From the NCBI GenBank assembly GCA_036476315.1, contig JAZGBI010000106.1, positions 1-41,864 of the forward strand: a stretch of 41,864 nucleotides of DNA, in the 5' to 3' direction. The notes below the pieces were generated by a model that was given only the letters and a program-made list of their open reading frames with translations, made no database searches and was not told where the DNA came from. Shown here in pieces: positions 1 to 7,740 of this stretch. Numbering within the stretch: the stretch's first letter is position 1; the number at the start of each line of letters is the position of its first letter. The position numbers were made by a program, and so were the translations under genes. The stretch comes from Candidatus Neomarinimicrobiota bacterium (GTDB taxonomy: Bacteria > Fidelibacterota > Marinisomatia > Marinisomatales > S15-B10).

Positions 1-126
1 ATTGAGGAAGTATTCGGGAATGAGATAGATCTGATTGCAGACGATGGTGTGTTGCCTCCGTCAGAGGGTTCCCGCATCTACGACATGTCCGGAACGGACA
101 TCGTTGTTCTCCGAGAAGGCAAATGA
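1..126 (+). CDS. C-terminal end of Sua5/YrdC-type threonylcarbamoyl-AMP synthase (partial)
   Basis: An open frame enters from the left edge and stops at TGA 124-126. The 41 visible residues include DLIADDGVLPPSEGSRIYDM and end in IVVLREGK. This matches the usual end of YrdC/Sua5 proteins, where a DGG-x-P-x(4)-S segment is followed by VLREG. That family makes threonylcarbamoyl-AMP for the t6A37 modification of tRNA. Only the tail is present, so no catalytic residue can be checked. The stop overlaps the start of the DUF3108 gene as ATGA, so the two are probably translationally coupled. The assignment rests on a short, weakly conserved tail. Confidence 0.55.
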   Translation: MEEVFGNEIDLIADDGVLPPSEGSRIYDMSGTDIVVLREGK

Positions 127-845
127 AATACCCGTTCTTTCTCGCCTTGACGGCTCTTTTCATCCCCCTCACCCTGCCAGGACAGGGAACATTACCGTTT
201 CAAGTTGGAGAGACACTGCATTACGACTCAAATCTCAATTTTGTGAGAGCAGGAACAGCTAAGCTTCAGGTTCTGGCCCTGGAGTCGGTGGATGATGTTC
301 CTGCGTACCATATTCTTTTTACCATGAGCACCAATTCTATCCTGGATCATATCTTTAAGATTAGAGATAGAGTGGAAACCTGGATTGACGCGGAGGATCT
401 TTACACGCTAAGATTCAACAAGCAGGTTCGTGAAGGGAGGCACAGGTACAGGTTCTCGGCGAACATGAACTACGAGGACTCCGTGGTGACGACCGGTGAC
501 GAATCGTTCAAGTTTGATCACGAACTGAGGGATCCCTATTCCCTCCTTTACTATCTTCGAACGCTTCCCTTAAAAGTTGGAGACGAGTTTTCGTTCGTGA
601 CATTTGACAACAATCAGTTCATGGATATTCATCTCACGGTGCACCGGAAGGAGAGAATTGATGTGCGTGCAGGTGAATTCGACTGCTTTGTCGTTGAGCC
701 TTTTAGAGAAGGAAGACCGCTTTTGAAGAACAAGGCAGATATGACAATCTGGCTATCAGACGATCACCTGAGGCTTCCCGTAAAGGTGGTATCGAAGGCG
801 GTGTTTGGATCGATTATACTGAAGCTTAGAAAGCTGGAAGATTAG
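123..845 (+). CDS. DUF3108 family exported protein
   Basis: The protein has 240 residues and a clear signal peptide (MKYPFF, hydrophobic core, then LPG followed by Gln). The mature part is rich in beta strands, with VGETLHYDSNLNFVRAGTAK near the start, DRVETWIDAEDLYTLRF in the middle and TIWLSDDHLRLPVKV near the end. This is the layout of DUF3108 proteins, periplasmic or outer-membrane-associated proteins of unknown function. The start ATG overlaps the upstream stop (ATGA). The gene converges on rseP with a 4-bp overlap, and no terminator hairpin is visible between them. The family assignment is good; the role is unknown. Confidence 0.75.
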   Translation: MKYPFFLALTALFIPLTLPGQGTLPFQVGETLHYDSNLNFVRAGTAKLQVLALESVDDVPAYHILFTMSTNSILDHIFKIRDRVETWIDAEDLYTLRFNKQVREGRHRYRFSANMNYEDSVVTTGDESFKFDHELRDPYSLLYYLRTLPLKVGDEFSFVTFDNNQFMDIHLTVHRKERIDVRAGEFDCFVVEPFREGRPLLKNKADMTIWLSDDHLRLPVKVVSKAVFGSIILKLRKLED

Positions 846-2017
846 TTCACGAAGAGGCGCGTCAGATCGTTGTAGATAATCACCAGAATCAGAAGGAGCA
901 ACAATGCCATCCCTGCTTGCTGAATTACCATTCTTACCTTTGCCGATAGCTGGCGCCGGGCAATTGCCTCAATTAGAATGATCATAATATGTCCCCCATC
1001 GAGGGCGGGAATGGGCATGATGTTGATAAACGCAAGGTTCACGCTGATGACCGCCAACAGGTTGAGAAGAGGAAGAAAACCCTCCTGAGCCGATTGCCCT
1101 GCCAGTTGGGCTATCAGAATCGGACCCCCAATTTCCTTTATTGACACTTCACCCGTAGCGATCATCTTCAGCGATTTAACGATAACCCCGAACCATATAC
1201 CTGTCCGGAGAAAGCCCTGCCCGAGGGACTCCCCCACACCGGCATTCCGGATCTCATAGCCTCCACTGATTCCGATGAGACCCACCGTTTTCATCTCATC
1301 GCCTTCCACATTTTGTTCTTCCCGCGGAGTAATTCCGGCCGTCATGACCTCACCGTCCCTCTCCCACTGGATTGAAATCGTTTCGAGAGGTCTTTCGCGG
1401 ATCAGATCTCTCACGTCTGTCCAGGTGTCCGCCCGCTGATCCGCTACCCGCAAGATTCTGTCGCCCCTTGCCATTCCTGCTTCTTCTGCAGGATAGGAGG
1501 TCAGAACCTCCAAGATAATGGGTTCATCAGTGAATTCAGGAATGCCCGTTAAGTAGGTAAGAACGGCAAACACCAGAACAGCGAGAAGCACGTTCATGAG
1601 CACGCCTGCGGACATGACCCACACCTGCTGGACCCGGTTTTTGGATGCGAGTTCATGGGGAGCACCCGTAATTGTCTCATCCAGGTTCTCATCGATCGTC
1701 CCCGCCATTCTCACAAAACCTCCAAGAGGGACGAGAGCCACACAATAATCGGTTTCACTCGCCCTGGAAAGGGGCTTCGAAATAGCCTTCTCGATCACTG
1801 GCAACCATTTGAGCTTTCCCGAATCGTTTCTTCGGAAAAAGAAAAATCTGAAGATCCACCCACTGGACGTAGAACGGAACGAAAAGAGCCTGGGGGGAAA
1901 TCCAAGGGATAACCGGAGGACTTTCACTCCTACAGATCTGGCAGCGAGAAAGTGTCCCAGTTCATGAATAAAGATGAGTACCAACAGAACAAAAGCAGTA
2001 GCAAGAACTGTGGTCAA
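842..2017 (-). CDS. rseP: RIP metalloprotease RseP (site-2 protease)
   Basis: Intramembrane zinc metalloprotease of the RseP/site-2 family, which cleaves membrane-bound regulators in the inner membrane. The first helix carries HELGH (residues 18-22), a PDZ domain follows in the middle, and the third zinc ligand lies in the C-terminal MPIPALDGGH motif. I start it at TTG 2017, which overlaps the dxr stop (TTGA) and has AAAGGA 7 nt upstream. The longer reading frame starting at 2065 would overlap dxr by about 50 bp and add a polar tail before the first helix. Between the usual GFPPRLFSF and VALVPLGGFV segments there are about 40 extra residues (roughly 48-88) containing an aromatic, basic stretch. 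It is the last gene of the uppS-to-rseP operon. Confidence 0.92.
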   Translation of the reverse strand: MTTVLATAFVLLVLIFIHELGHFLAARSVGVKVLRLSLGFPPRLFSFRSTSSGWIFRFFFFRRNDSGKLKWLPVIEKAISKPLSRASETDYCVALVPLGGFVRMAGTIDENLDETITGAPHELASKNRVQQVWVMSAGVLMNVLLAVLVFAVLTYLTGIPEFTDEPIILEVLTSYPAEEAGMARGDRILRVADQRADTWTDVRDLIRERPLETISIQWERDGEVMTAGITPREEQNVEGDEMKTVGLIGISGGYEIRNAGVGESLGQGFLRTGIWFGVIVKSLKMIATGEVSIKEIGGPILIAQLAGQSAQEGFLPLLNLLAVISVNLAFINIMPIPALDGGHIMIILIEAIARRQLSAKVRMVIQQAGMALLLLLILVIIYNDLTRLFVN

Positions 2018-3180
2018 AGGAGTATCCTTTCTGCGATGTGCGTCTTCACGAAATCCGCACCCCATTCTTCGAGTTCCTTCAGATCATTAAGATCTGGATT
2101 TTCGACCCAGTCGTGCTCCCTGAGAGCCATTCCATTTATCTCTGATATCTGTGAGAATGAAATCTGACGATTCAGGAAACATCTGACCGTATTGTCATTG
2201 GCAACATTCAGCGCGGCCGGGGCCGAACCACCTTTCGTGAGAGCTTCGTAGGCAAAATGAATGCAGGGGAATCTGTCCAAATCAGGTTCCTCAAATGTTA
2301 GAGGGGAAATGGCTGAGAAATCGATATCTTCCCACGCCGATCTGTACCTGTCGGGGTAGGTTAAGGCATACTGGATTGGAATTTTCATGTCGGGAAGTCC
2401 CATTTGAGCCTTGATGGAACCGTCCGTGAACTCCACCATACTGTGAATAACGGACTGAGGATGCACAACGATCTGTATCATCTCTTGCTCAAAACCGAAA
2501 AGCCAATGAGCTTCGATGACCTCTAAACCTTTGTTCATCATCGAGGCAGAATCAACGGTGATTTTACTCCCCATCTTCCAATTGGGATGCTTGAGAGCTT
2601 CTTCAACGGTAATCTCAGAAAAAGTTTCCCTGGATCTGGTTCGAAACGGACCCCCCGATCCGGTCAATATCAAGCGCTTTACCGACTTCAGGTCTTCGCC
2701 GGCAAGGCACTGCCAGATGGCACTATGTTCACTATCCACCGGGAAAATTTCCACCCCGGTTTCATTCTTGATTTGATTGATAAGATGACCGGCCATCACG
2801 AGGCTTTCCTTGTTGCTGAGGGCCACATTCACGCCGGCCATAATGGCGGAAATGGTGGGTTCCATTCCCGCGCCTCCCACAAGAGCATTCAACATAATAT
2901 CCACATCATCTCGTCCGGCGATCTCCAGAATACCTTCCCTGCCCGACAGAATTTCCAGCTTTTCCCCCGATATGCTGTCCCTCACTTCACGAGCGGCCTT
3001 ATCATCCAAAAGGGCCACTCCCCGGGGACGGAAACGGCGAATCTGTTCCATCATTCGTTTTGAATCCCTGGCGGCAGTGAGATAGGTGACTTCGAATTGT
3101 TCCCCAAGATTTTCAACTACCCTGAGTGCATTTCTTCCGATGGAACCCGTGGAACCGAGGATGGATAGTGATTTTGTCAT
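2014..3180 (-). CDS. dxr: 1-deoxy-D-xylulose 5-phosphate reductoisomerase
   Basis: DXP reductoisomerase, the NADPH- and metal-dependent step that commits carbon to MEP-pathway isoprenoids. The 388-residue length is normal. The N-terminal Rossmann motif is LGSTGSIGRNALRVV. Other family signatures are ALSNKESLVMAG, FPVDSEHSAIWQCL (metal site), LTGSGGPFRTR, HPNWKMGSKITVDSASMMNK and VVHPQSVIHSMVEF with GSIKAQMGLPDM. The ATG shares its A with the stop of the upstream gene (TAATG), and the end overlaps the rseP start. Its product feeds UppS, the first gene of the same operon. Confidence 0.97.
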   Translation of the reverse strand: MTKSLSILGSTGSIGRNALRVVENLGEQFEVTYLTAARDSKRMMEQIRRFRPRGVALLDDKAAREVRDSISGEKLEILSGREGILEIAGRDDVDIMLNALVGGAGMEPTISAIMAGVNVALSNKESLVMAGHLINQIKNETGVEIFPVDSEHSAIWQCLAGEDLKSVKRLILTGSGGPFRTRSRETFSEITVEEALKHPNWKMGSKITVDSASMMNKGLEVIEAHWLFGFEQEMIQIVVHPQSVIHSMVEFTDGSIKAQMGLPDMKIPIQYALTYPDRYRSAWEDIDFSAISPLTFEEPDLDRFPCIHFAYEALTKGGSAPAALNVANDNTVRCFLNRQISFSQISEINGMALREHDWVENPDLNDLKELEEWGADFVKTHIAERILL

Positions 3181-3923
3181 TAATGGAGTATCCTGGATAC
3201 TCCTACCATGAGGCTCAAGAATGATGGGTGTATTTTTACCTCCACGTCGACAGCATAATGTGTGCCGAGTTCCCTGTCTAGGCCCGCAAGAAGATACGTA
3301 ACGTCCCCTTCCAACCTCTGAGGAAAAGTCACATCGCCGAGGCGGTTTTTTATGTGAACCCCAGCACTGTAAAATCCCGAACCTACCCCGATCCAGTAGT
3401 TTCGCTTATCGTAATTTATCTGTCGCACGATAGCCACTCCAACGGTTTTCAGAAAAAAATCGTCGGTACCTTCCAGATGGCCTCGTTGAAGCTCCACCAG
3501 CCAAGGTCCCCCCAGGAATAGGTCCATACCATACCGGTAGACAATGACCACATCACCTGAACTTGAAAAGGCTGTATATGCCCCATTCAGAGAGAGATTG
3601 GTTGTCACAGGAAGATTACCCTCAAATACGGGTAGCAGACCTGTTTTGCCCGAGATGGGTCGAAGGTCCGAGTGAGTGAAAGATGAAGTCATGGTTACAG
3701 TACCGCCCAGGCTCAAACGGTCACCGCTCGATTCCCTGGAAAAAAGGTGATGGGACGTTTGGAGGGTAAGGGCCTGAAAGAAGCGGCCGGCCTTTTCGCT
3801 GAACTTTGAACCTGCCCACTTACCGATATCGTAGTCCGGAACCTGGCCAGGAAGAGCTGAAAAGAACCAGGGGAAAACCGCGGCGCAAGCCAAAGGTATG
3901 AATCTAAACGAGTCCCCTTTCAC
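3180..3923 (-). CDS. unknown outer-membrane-type protein between lpxA and dxr
   Basis: I do not recognise a family. The reading frame opens at TTG 3935, but the best start is GTG 3923, with GGAG 5 nt upstream and immediately followed by a typical signal peptide (MKGDSFRF, hydrophobic core, LPG then Gln). The mature protein of about 220 residues consists of alternating amphipathic segments with many Gly and aromatic residues, such as NLSLNGAYTAFSSSGDVVIV and YWIGVGSGFYSAGVHI, and ends in LMVGVSRILH. This suggests a small outer-membrane beta barrel. It overlaps the lpxA end by about 20 bp and its stop overlaps the dxr start, so it is co-translated with lipid A and isoprenoid genes. A role in envelope biogenesis is guilt by association only. 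Confidence 0.7.
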   Translation of the reverse strand: MKGDSFRFIPLACAAVFPWFFSALPGQVPDYDIGKWAGSKFSEKAGRFFQALTLQTSHHLFSRESSGDRLSLGGTVTMTSSFTHSDLRPISGKTGLLPVFEGNLPVTTNLSLNGAYTAFSSSGDVVIVYRYGMDLFLGGPWLVELQRGHLEGTDDFFLKTVGVAIVRQINYDKRNYWIGVGSGFYSAGVHIKNRLGDVTFPQRLEGDVTYLLAGLDRELGTHYAVDVEVKIHPSFLSLMVGVSRILH

Positions 3924-4680
3924 TGTTCTCCGCAAAGGATATGATTTCTTGAATCTCCTCTGATTGTGGCAATATTTTTCTGATTTTCTGTAAGGCCTGA
4001 GTGGTATTCAAGGACGACCGATAAATAAGATGATACGCCTGCTTGATGTTTCTCCTCGATTCTTCACTGAATCCCCTTCGTTTGAGACCAGCAGAGTTTA
4101 TGCCCTGGAATCGCAGTGGTTCGCCGGCTACGGTGATGTACGGGGGCACATCCTTAATCACCCTGAATCCTCCCCCAACGAACGAGTGTTTTCCTATCTT
4201 GCTGAATTGATGAACGGCCACAATTCCTCCGATCACCGCCCAGTCATCAACGGAAACATGTCCCCCGAGCTGAACGGCATTGGTGAGAATCACATGTTCA
4301 CCTACGAAGCAGTCGTGACCCACGTGAACGTAGGCCATGATATAGGCGTGATCACGCATTTCCGTCCGCCCCCGGGCTTTCGAACCGCGGTGGACAGTAA
4401 CATGTTCCCGGAGAGTCACACCTTCCCCGATCTCAGTCGTCGTCTCCTCCCCACCGAATTTCATATCCTGGGGCACTTCCCCGATAACCGCTCCAGGGAA
4501 GACCCTGCACCCTTTCCCCAGACGGGTCCCACCTCTGAGTGTGACATGGTTTCCGATTTGACAATCGTCACCCACCACCACGTTGTCGTCAATAACAGAA
4601 AAGGGACCTACCTCCACATTGGTACCAACAGATGCGTGAGGATTGACGATAGCTGTGGAGTGGACCTTTGTGGCGATCAG
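3904..4680 (-). CDS. lpxA: UDP-N-acetylglucosamine O-acyltransferase LpxA
   Basis: First enzyme of lipid A synthesis, a left-handed beta-helix acyltransferase. Hexapeptide repeats run from the N terminus (AIVNPHASVGTNVEVGPFSV) through TVHRGSKARGRTEMRD and AYVHVGHDCFVGEHV, including the catalytic-type His region (YVHVGHDC). The C-terminal helical domain has the usual ITVAGEPLRFQGINSAGLKR. The first in-frame GTG (4617) would remove the first coil. Coding similarity continues upstream to a CTG at 4680 that overlaps the lpxC-fabZ stop as CTGA, after an AGAGAG stretch. I therefore propose a non-canonical CTG start, giving 258 residues, close to the family norm. A stop lies just upstream in this frame, so no ATG is available. 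Confidence 0.9.
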   Translation of the reverse strand: MIATKVHSTAIVNPHASVGTNVEVGPFSVIDDNVVVGDDCQIGNHVTLRGGTRLGKGCRVFPGAVIGEVPQDMKFGGEETTTEIGEGVTLREHVTVHRGSKARGRTEMRDHAYIMAYVHVGHDCFVGEHVILTNAVQLGGHVSVDDWAVIGGIVAVHQFSKIGKHSFVGGGFRVIKDVPPYITVAGEPLRFQGINSAGLKRRGFSEESRRNIKQAYHLIYRSSLNTTQALQKIRKILPQSEEIQEIISFAENSERGLV

Positions 4681-6077
4681 TCTTTCTCTCTATCAGCGAT
4701 GGTGGCAAGGAAGATGGCTTCAGCCACCAGCTTGTCCTCAACATACGCCTTGCCCTCGATCTTAATCGAGTTCATGCGGAACTTCAACAACTTCATTTCG
4801 AATCGAAGTTGATCACCTGGAGAGACTGGGTGACGGAACCGAGCTTTTTCAATACTGGCAAAATATATGAATTTTGATTCCGGATCTTCCGTCGTGTGAA
4901 GCACCAGAAATCCCCCCGCCTGAGCCATTCCTTCCAGAATTAGGACGCCCGGCATGAGCGGTCGATGGGGGAAATGACCCTGAAAAAAGGGTTCGTTGAT
5001 CGTGACGTTTTTGATGGCCACCAAAGACTTCCCTGCTTTTAGTTCCAGAATCCTGTCCACCAACAGAAAAGGATATCGGTGGGGCATGATCTTGCTGATG
5101 GCCGAAATGTCGAGGTGGTACTTCGAAGTCTGGGGGGAACGGTACTGTTCCCGGAGAGGTTTACTCATATATTCCTCACTGATTTTCTTCACAAATGCCG
5201 TATGGGAAGCGTGACCCGATCTTGCCGCCATCACGTGCCCCTTGATCGGCTTACCCAGAAGAGCAAGATCACCTATGAGGTCCAGGGCCTTGTGACGCAC
5301 CGCCTCATTTTCAAATCTAAGCTTTACTCCATTCAGGATTCCGCTAGAACCCTGGACGATATCTTCCTTGACATCAAACAGTGTCTGAAGATAACGGATC
5401 TCTTTCTCGCCAATCTCTTTGTCTGCTATGACGATGGTATTCCCCAGATTCCCGCCTCGTGCAAGTCCATCCTCCCTCAATTTCTCCACCTCGCTCAAGA
5501 AACAGAACGTGCGAGCAGGGGCTATCTCTCCGGCAAAATCTTCCAGAGAATGAACCGTCAGGTACTGGGTACCGAGTGCGGGATGTTTGTAGTCTATGAT
5601 GCAGGTAATCCGGAAATGATCGGACGGCAGAAGGCCAATATCCACCCCGTTTTTCTCGTCGTAGTAGGAAATAGGCTTTTCGACTTCGAGGTATCTCCTG
5701 GGTTCTTTCTGGGAAACGATTCCAGCTTCCTGAATTGCCTGAACGAAGTCTCTACAACTTCCATCCATAATTGGTGGTTCTTTGTTCGTCAGTTCGATAA
5801 GCACATTGTCAATTTCGAGTCCCATTATGGCCGCCAGAACATGTTCGACTGTATGAATCTTGACACCGTCGGCTTCCAGGCTGGTCCCTCGGGAGACATC
5901 AATAACGTGGTCAATATGAGCTCGAACCTCGGGATATTCTTCCAAGTCAGTTCTCATAAACCTGATACCCGAATTCTCAGCCGCTGGCTTAAACGTCACG
6001 GTGGATTCCACTCCCGTGTGAAGACCGGTCCCGGTACAGGAAGCGGATCTTCCCATAGTCTGTTGAACCTGTTTCAC
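4677..6077 (-). CDS. lpxC-fabZ: bifunctional UDP-3-O-acyl-GlcNAc deacetylase / 3-hydroxyacyl-ACP dehydratase (LpxC-FabZ)
   Basis: A fusion of two enzymes. Residues 1-300 are LpxC, the zinc deacetylase that commits the pathway to lipid A. HTVEH (75-79) supplies zinc and catalytic ligands, with RHKALDLIGD (261-270) and GHVMAARSGHASH (280-292) completing the site. Residues about 320-466 are FabZ, the hot-dog dehydratase of fatty acid elongation, with MPHRYPFLLVDRI, the catalytic His in QGHFPHRPLMPGV and the Glu in LEGMAQ. The fusion is known from Bacteroidota, Chlorobiota and related groups, so it is a useful lineage clue. The start overlaps the lpxD stop (ATGA). Both activities draw on the 3-hydroxyacyl-ACP pool, so fusion may help balance lipid A and phospholipid synthesis. 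Confidence 0.96.
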   Translation of the reverse strand: MKQVQQTMGRSASCTGTGLHTGVESTVTFKPAAENSGIRFMRTDLEEYPEVRAHIDHVIDVSRGTSLEADGVKIHTVEHVLAAIMGLEIDNVLIELTNKEPPIMDGSCRDFVQAIQEAGIVSQKEPRRYLEVEKPISYYDEKNGVDIGLLPSDHFRITCIIDYKHPALGTQYLTVHSLEDFAGEIAPARTFCFLSEVEKLREDGLARGGNLGNTIVIADKEIGEKEIRYLQTLFDVKEDIVQGSSGILNGVKLRFENEAVRHKALDLIGDLALLGKPIKGHVMAARSGHASHTAFVKKISEEYMSKPLREQYRSPQTSKYHLDISAISKIMPHRYPFLLVDRILELKAGKSLVAIKNVTINEPFFQGHFPHRPLMPGVLILEGMAQAGGFLVLHTTEDPESKFIYFASIEKARFRHPVSPGDQLRFEMKLLKFRMNSIKIEGKAYVEDKLVAEAIFLATIADREKD

Positions 6078-7096
6078 CGATCTTCCCGAAGCTTGGAGAT
6101 TTCTGACTCGAGTTCCTTAACTTTTCTGACAAGATCCGGAAGGCGGCGAACCAGAGCGTCGGACCGGCTCTTTTCCATAATCTCCCTCGCAGGCATACCT
6201 GCGTAAGTCTTCCCACCGGGAAGCGACTTGGTCACACCCGTTTTTGCGGCCAATCGAGCGTGACTCCCAATCTCAACATGGTTCACCACACCCGCCTGTC
6301 CCCCAAAAGCGACGTAATCGCCCACAACACTGCTCCCGGCGATTCCCACCAATGCCGCCACAAGACATCCTTTACCTAACTTGACGTTGTGAGCGATGTG
6401 AACAAGATTATCGAGTTTCGACCCATCACCGATGACGGTGTCACCAATGGTTCCCCGGTCGATGGTACAACCGGCGCCAATTTCCACGTTGTCCCCCACC
6501 ACGACGCAACCCGTCTGTGGCGTTTTATGATGAATACCGTCGTCCGTGATATACCCAAAGCCGTCACTGCCGATGACCGTACCGCTGTGAATGGTTACAT
6601 GATTACCGATTACACATCGGTGATAAATAGTGGTGTGAAATTTCAGCTCAGTGGCCTCTCCTATCTTCGATTTCCTACCCACTACGGAATGGGGACCGAT
6701 AATAACATTGTCTCCTACATCTGCCCCATCCTCGATGACGGCGTAAGCGCCCACAGAAACATTTTCCCCAAACCTTACATGTTCCCCGATGACAGCGGTG
6801 GAATGGATTCCCGGCGCCACACTCGTCGAGGGGGAAAAATGGTCAAGGATTCTCGTGAACGAGAGGGCGGGGTTGCCAACACGGATGGCATGGATATGAC
6901 CCACGTCTTCCTCCAGAGTTACCACCAGAGCCGATGCTTGAGTGGTCTTTAGATATTTCCTGTACCTGGGATCGTGAAGGAAGGAGATGGTTCCGGGGGC
7001 CGCATTATGTATCTCGGCAACCCCCGTGATCTCTACGGCGGAGTCCCCATCGATCTCGCCATGGATCAGGGCGGCAAGTTCCTCCAGTGTGGCCAA
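6074..7096 (-). CDS. lpxD: UDP-3-O-(3-hydroxyacyl)glucosamine N-acyltransferase LpxD
   Basis: Third enzyme of lipid A synthesis. The N-terminal uridine-binding domain (about residues 1-100) contains EITGVAEIHNAAPGTISFLH. A left-handed beta-helix of hexapeptide repeats follows, with the catalytic-type HIAHNVKLGKGC and the family segment GGQAGVVNHVEIGSHARLAA. A C-terminal coiled helix (VRKVKELESEISKLRE) ends the protein at 340 residues. The start is TTG 7096, two bases after the skp stop; no ATG precedes the conserved N terminus, and a weak GGAAAC lies upstream. It sits between skp and lpxC-fabZ, the usual order for lipid A genes. Confidence 0.95.
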   Translation of the reverse strand: MATLEELAALIHGEIDGDSAVEITGVAEIHNAAPGTISFLHDPRYRKYLKTTQASALVVTLEEDVGHIHAIRVGNPALSFTRILDHFSPSTSVAPGIHSTAVIGEHVRFGENVSVGAYAVIEDGADVGDNVIIGPHSVVGRKSKIGEATELKFHTTIYHRCVIGNHVTIHSGTVIGSDGFGYITDDGIHHKTPQTGCVVVGDNVEIGAGCTIDRGTIGDTVIGDGSKLDNLVHIAHNVKLGKGCLVAALVGIAGSSVVGDYVAFGGQAGVVNHVEIGSHARLAAKTGVTKSLPGGKTYAGMPAREIMEKSRSDALVRRLPDLVRKVKELESEISKLREDR

Positions 7097-7099
7097 AGA

Positions 7100-7633
7100 C
7101 TAGTTTCCGGACTCGCCTTCGGTGAGCCTGCGCAGTTCATACAGAACATCGTCAGTGAGATTGTGCGTTGGTTTTCCGTACAATAGGGCCATGGAATCGA
7201 GCACAAAATCGTATCGCTTGTCTATGGCCACCTTATTGACGGCCTGCTGTACCTGCTTTATGATTTCTGTCTCAAGCTGAAGTTGCTTTCTATACAGGTC
7301 ACCTTCCGGACCTACTTTCTGCACCTGGAAGTCCTGAACTTGCCTCTCCAGAGCAGAGATTTCTTGTTCCTTCTCTCGCCTCCATTCTGGAGAACTCATA
7401 AGCCGCTGTGTCTCAAACACCCGGCGGAGACTGTCGAGCCTGCCGGACATGGTCTGAAACTCAAACTGAACCTTGCGAAACTCCAGCTGAAGCTCATCCT
7501 CCGCCTCTTTGAACTCGTCATATTCCGCTCGAATTCGTTCAGACTGAACAAAGCCGACCTTCAACTGACCCATCCCAGCCATCGGTATGATGAGAAGGAA
7601 TGACAAGATGCCCCATTTCGTCAATGAGTTCAA
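7100..7633 (-). CDS. OmpH/Skp-family periplasmic chaperone
   Basis: A Skp/OmpH-type chaperone that holds unfolded outer-membrane proteins in the periplasm for the BAM complex. The chosen start is TTG 7633, 5 nt after a strong AAGGAGG; it yields MNSLTKWG, a hydrophobic core and MAGMG, with Gln as the predicted first mature residue. The frame open to 7777 has no such signal upstream. The mature part begins LKVGFVQSERI, typical of the family, continues with a long charged coiled coil (about residues 40-130) and ends with the usual IDKRYDFVLDSMALLYGKPT. The position directly after bamA fits the role. Confidence 0.9.
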   Translation of the reverse strand: MNSLTKWGILSFLLIIPMAGMGQLKVGFVQSERIRAEYDEFKEAEDELQLEFRKVQFEFQTMSGRLDSLRRVFETQRLMSSPEWRREKEQEISALERQVQDFQVQKVGPEGDLYRKQLQLETEIIKQVQQAVNKVAIDKRYDFVLDSMALLYGKPTHNLTDDVLYELRRLTEGESGN

Positions 7634-7740
7634 ATTCACCTCCTTTTCAATTACACTGGATCCAAAAGAATCTGTCTGATCTCTCAAATTGCAAAGGCGC
7701 GAAAGCACCACAGTACAGGCTAATTTACGAATATCCGTTC

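Noticed and set aside
5079-6206. Plus-strand open frame of 375 codons across lpxC-fabZ and lpxD
   Set aside because: It is antisense to two well-conserved enzymes and has no domain of its own.
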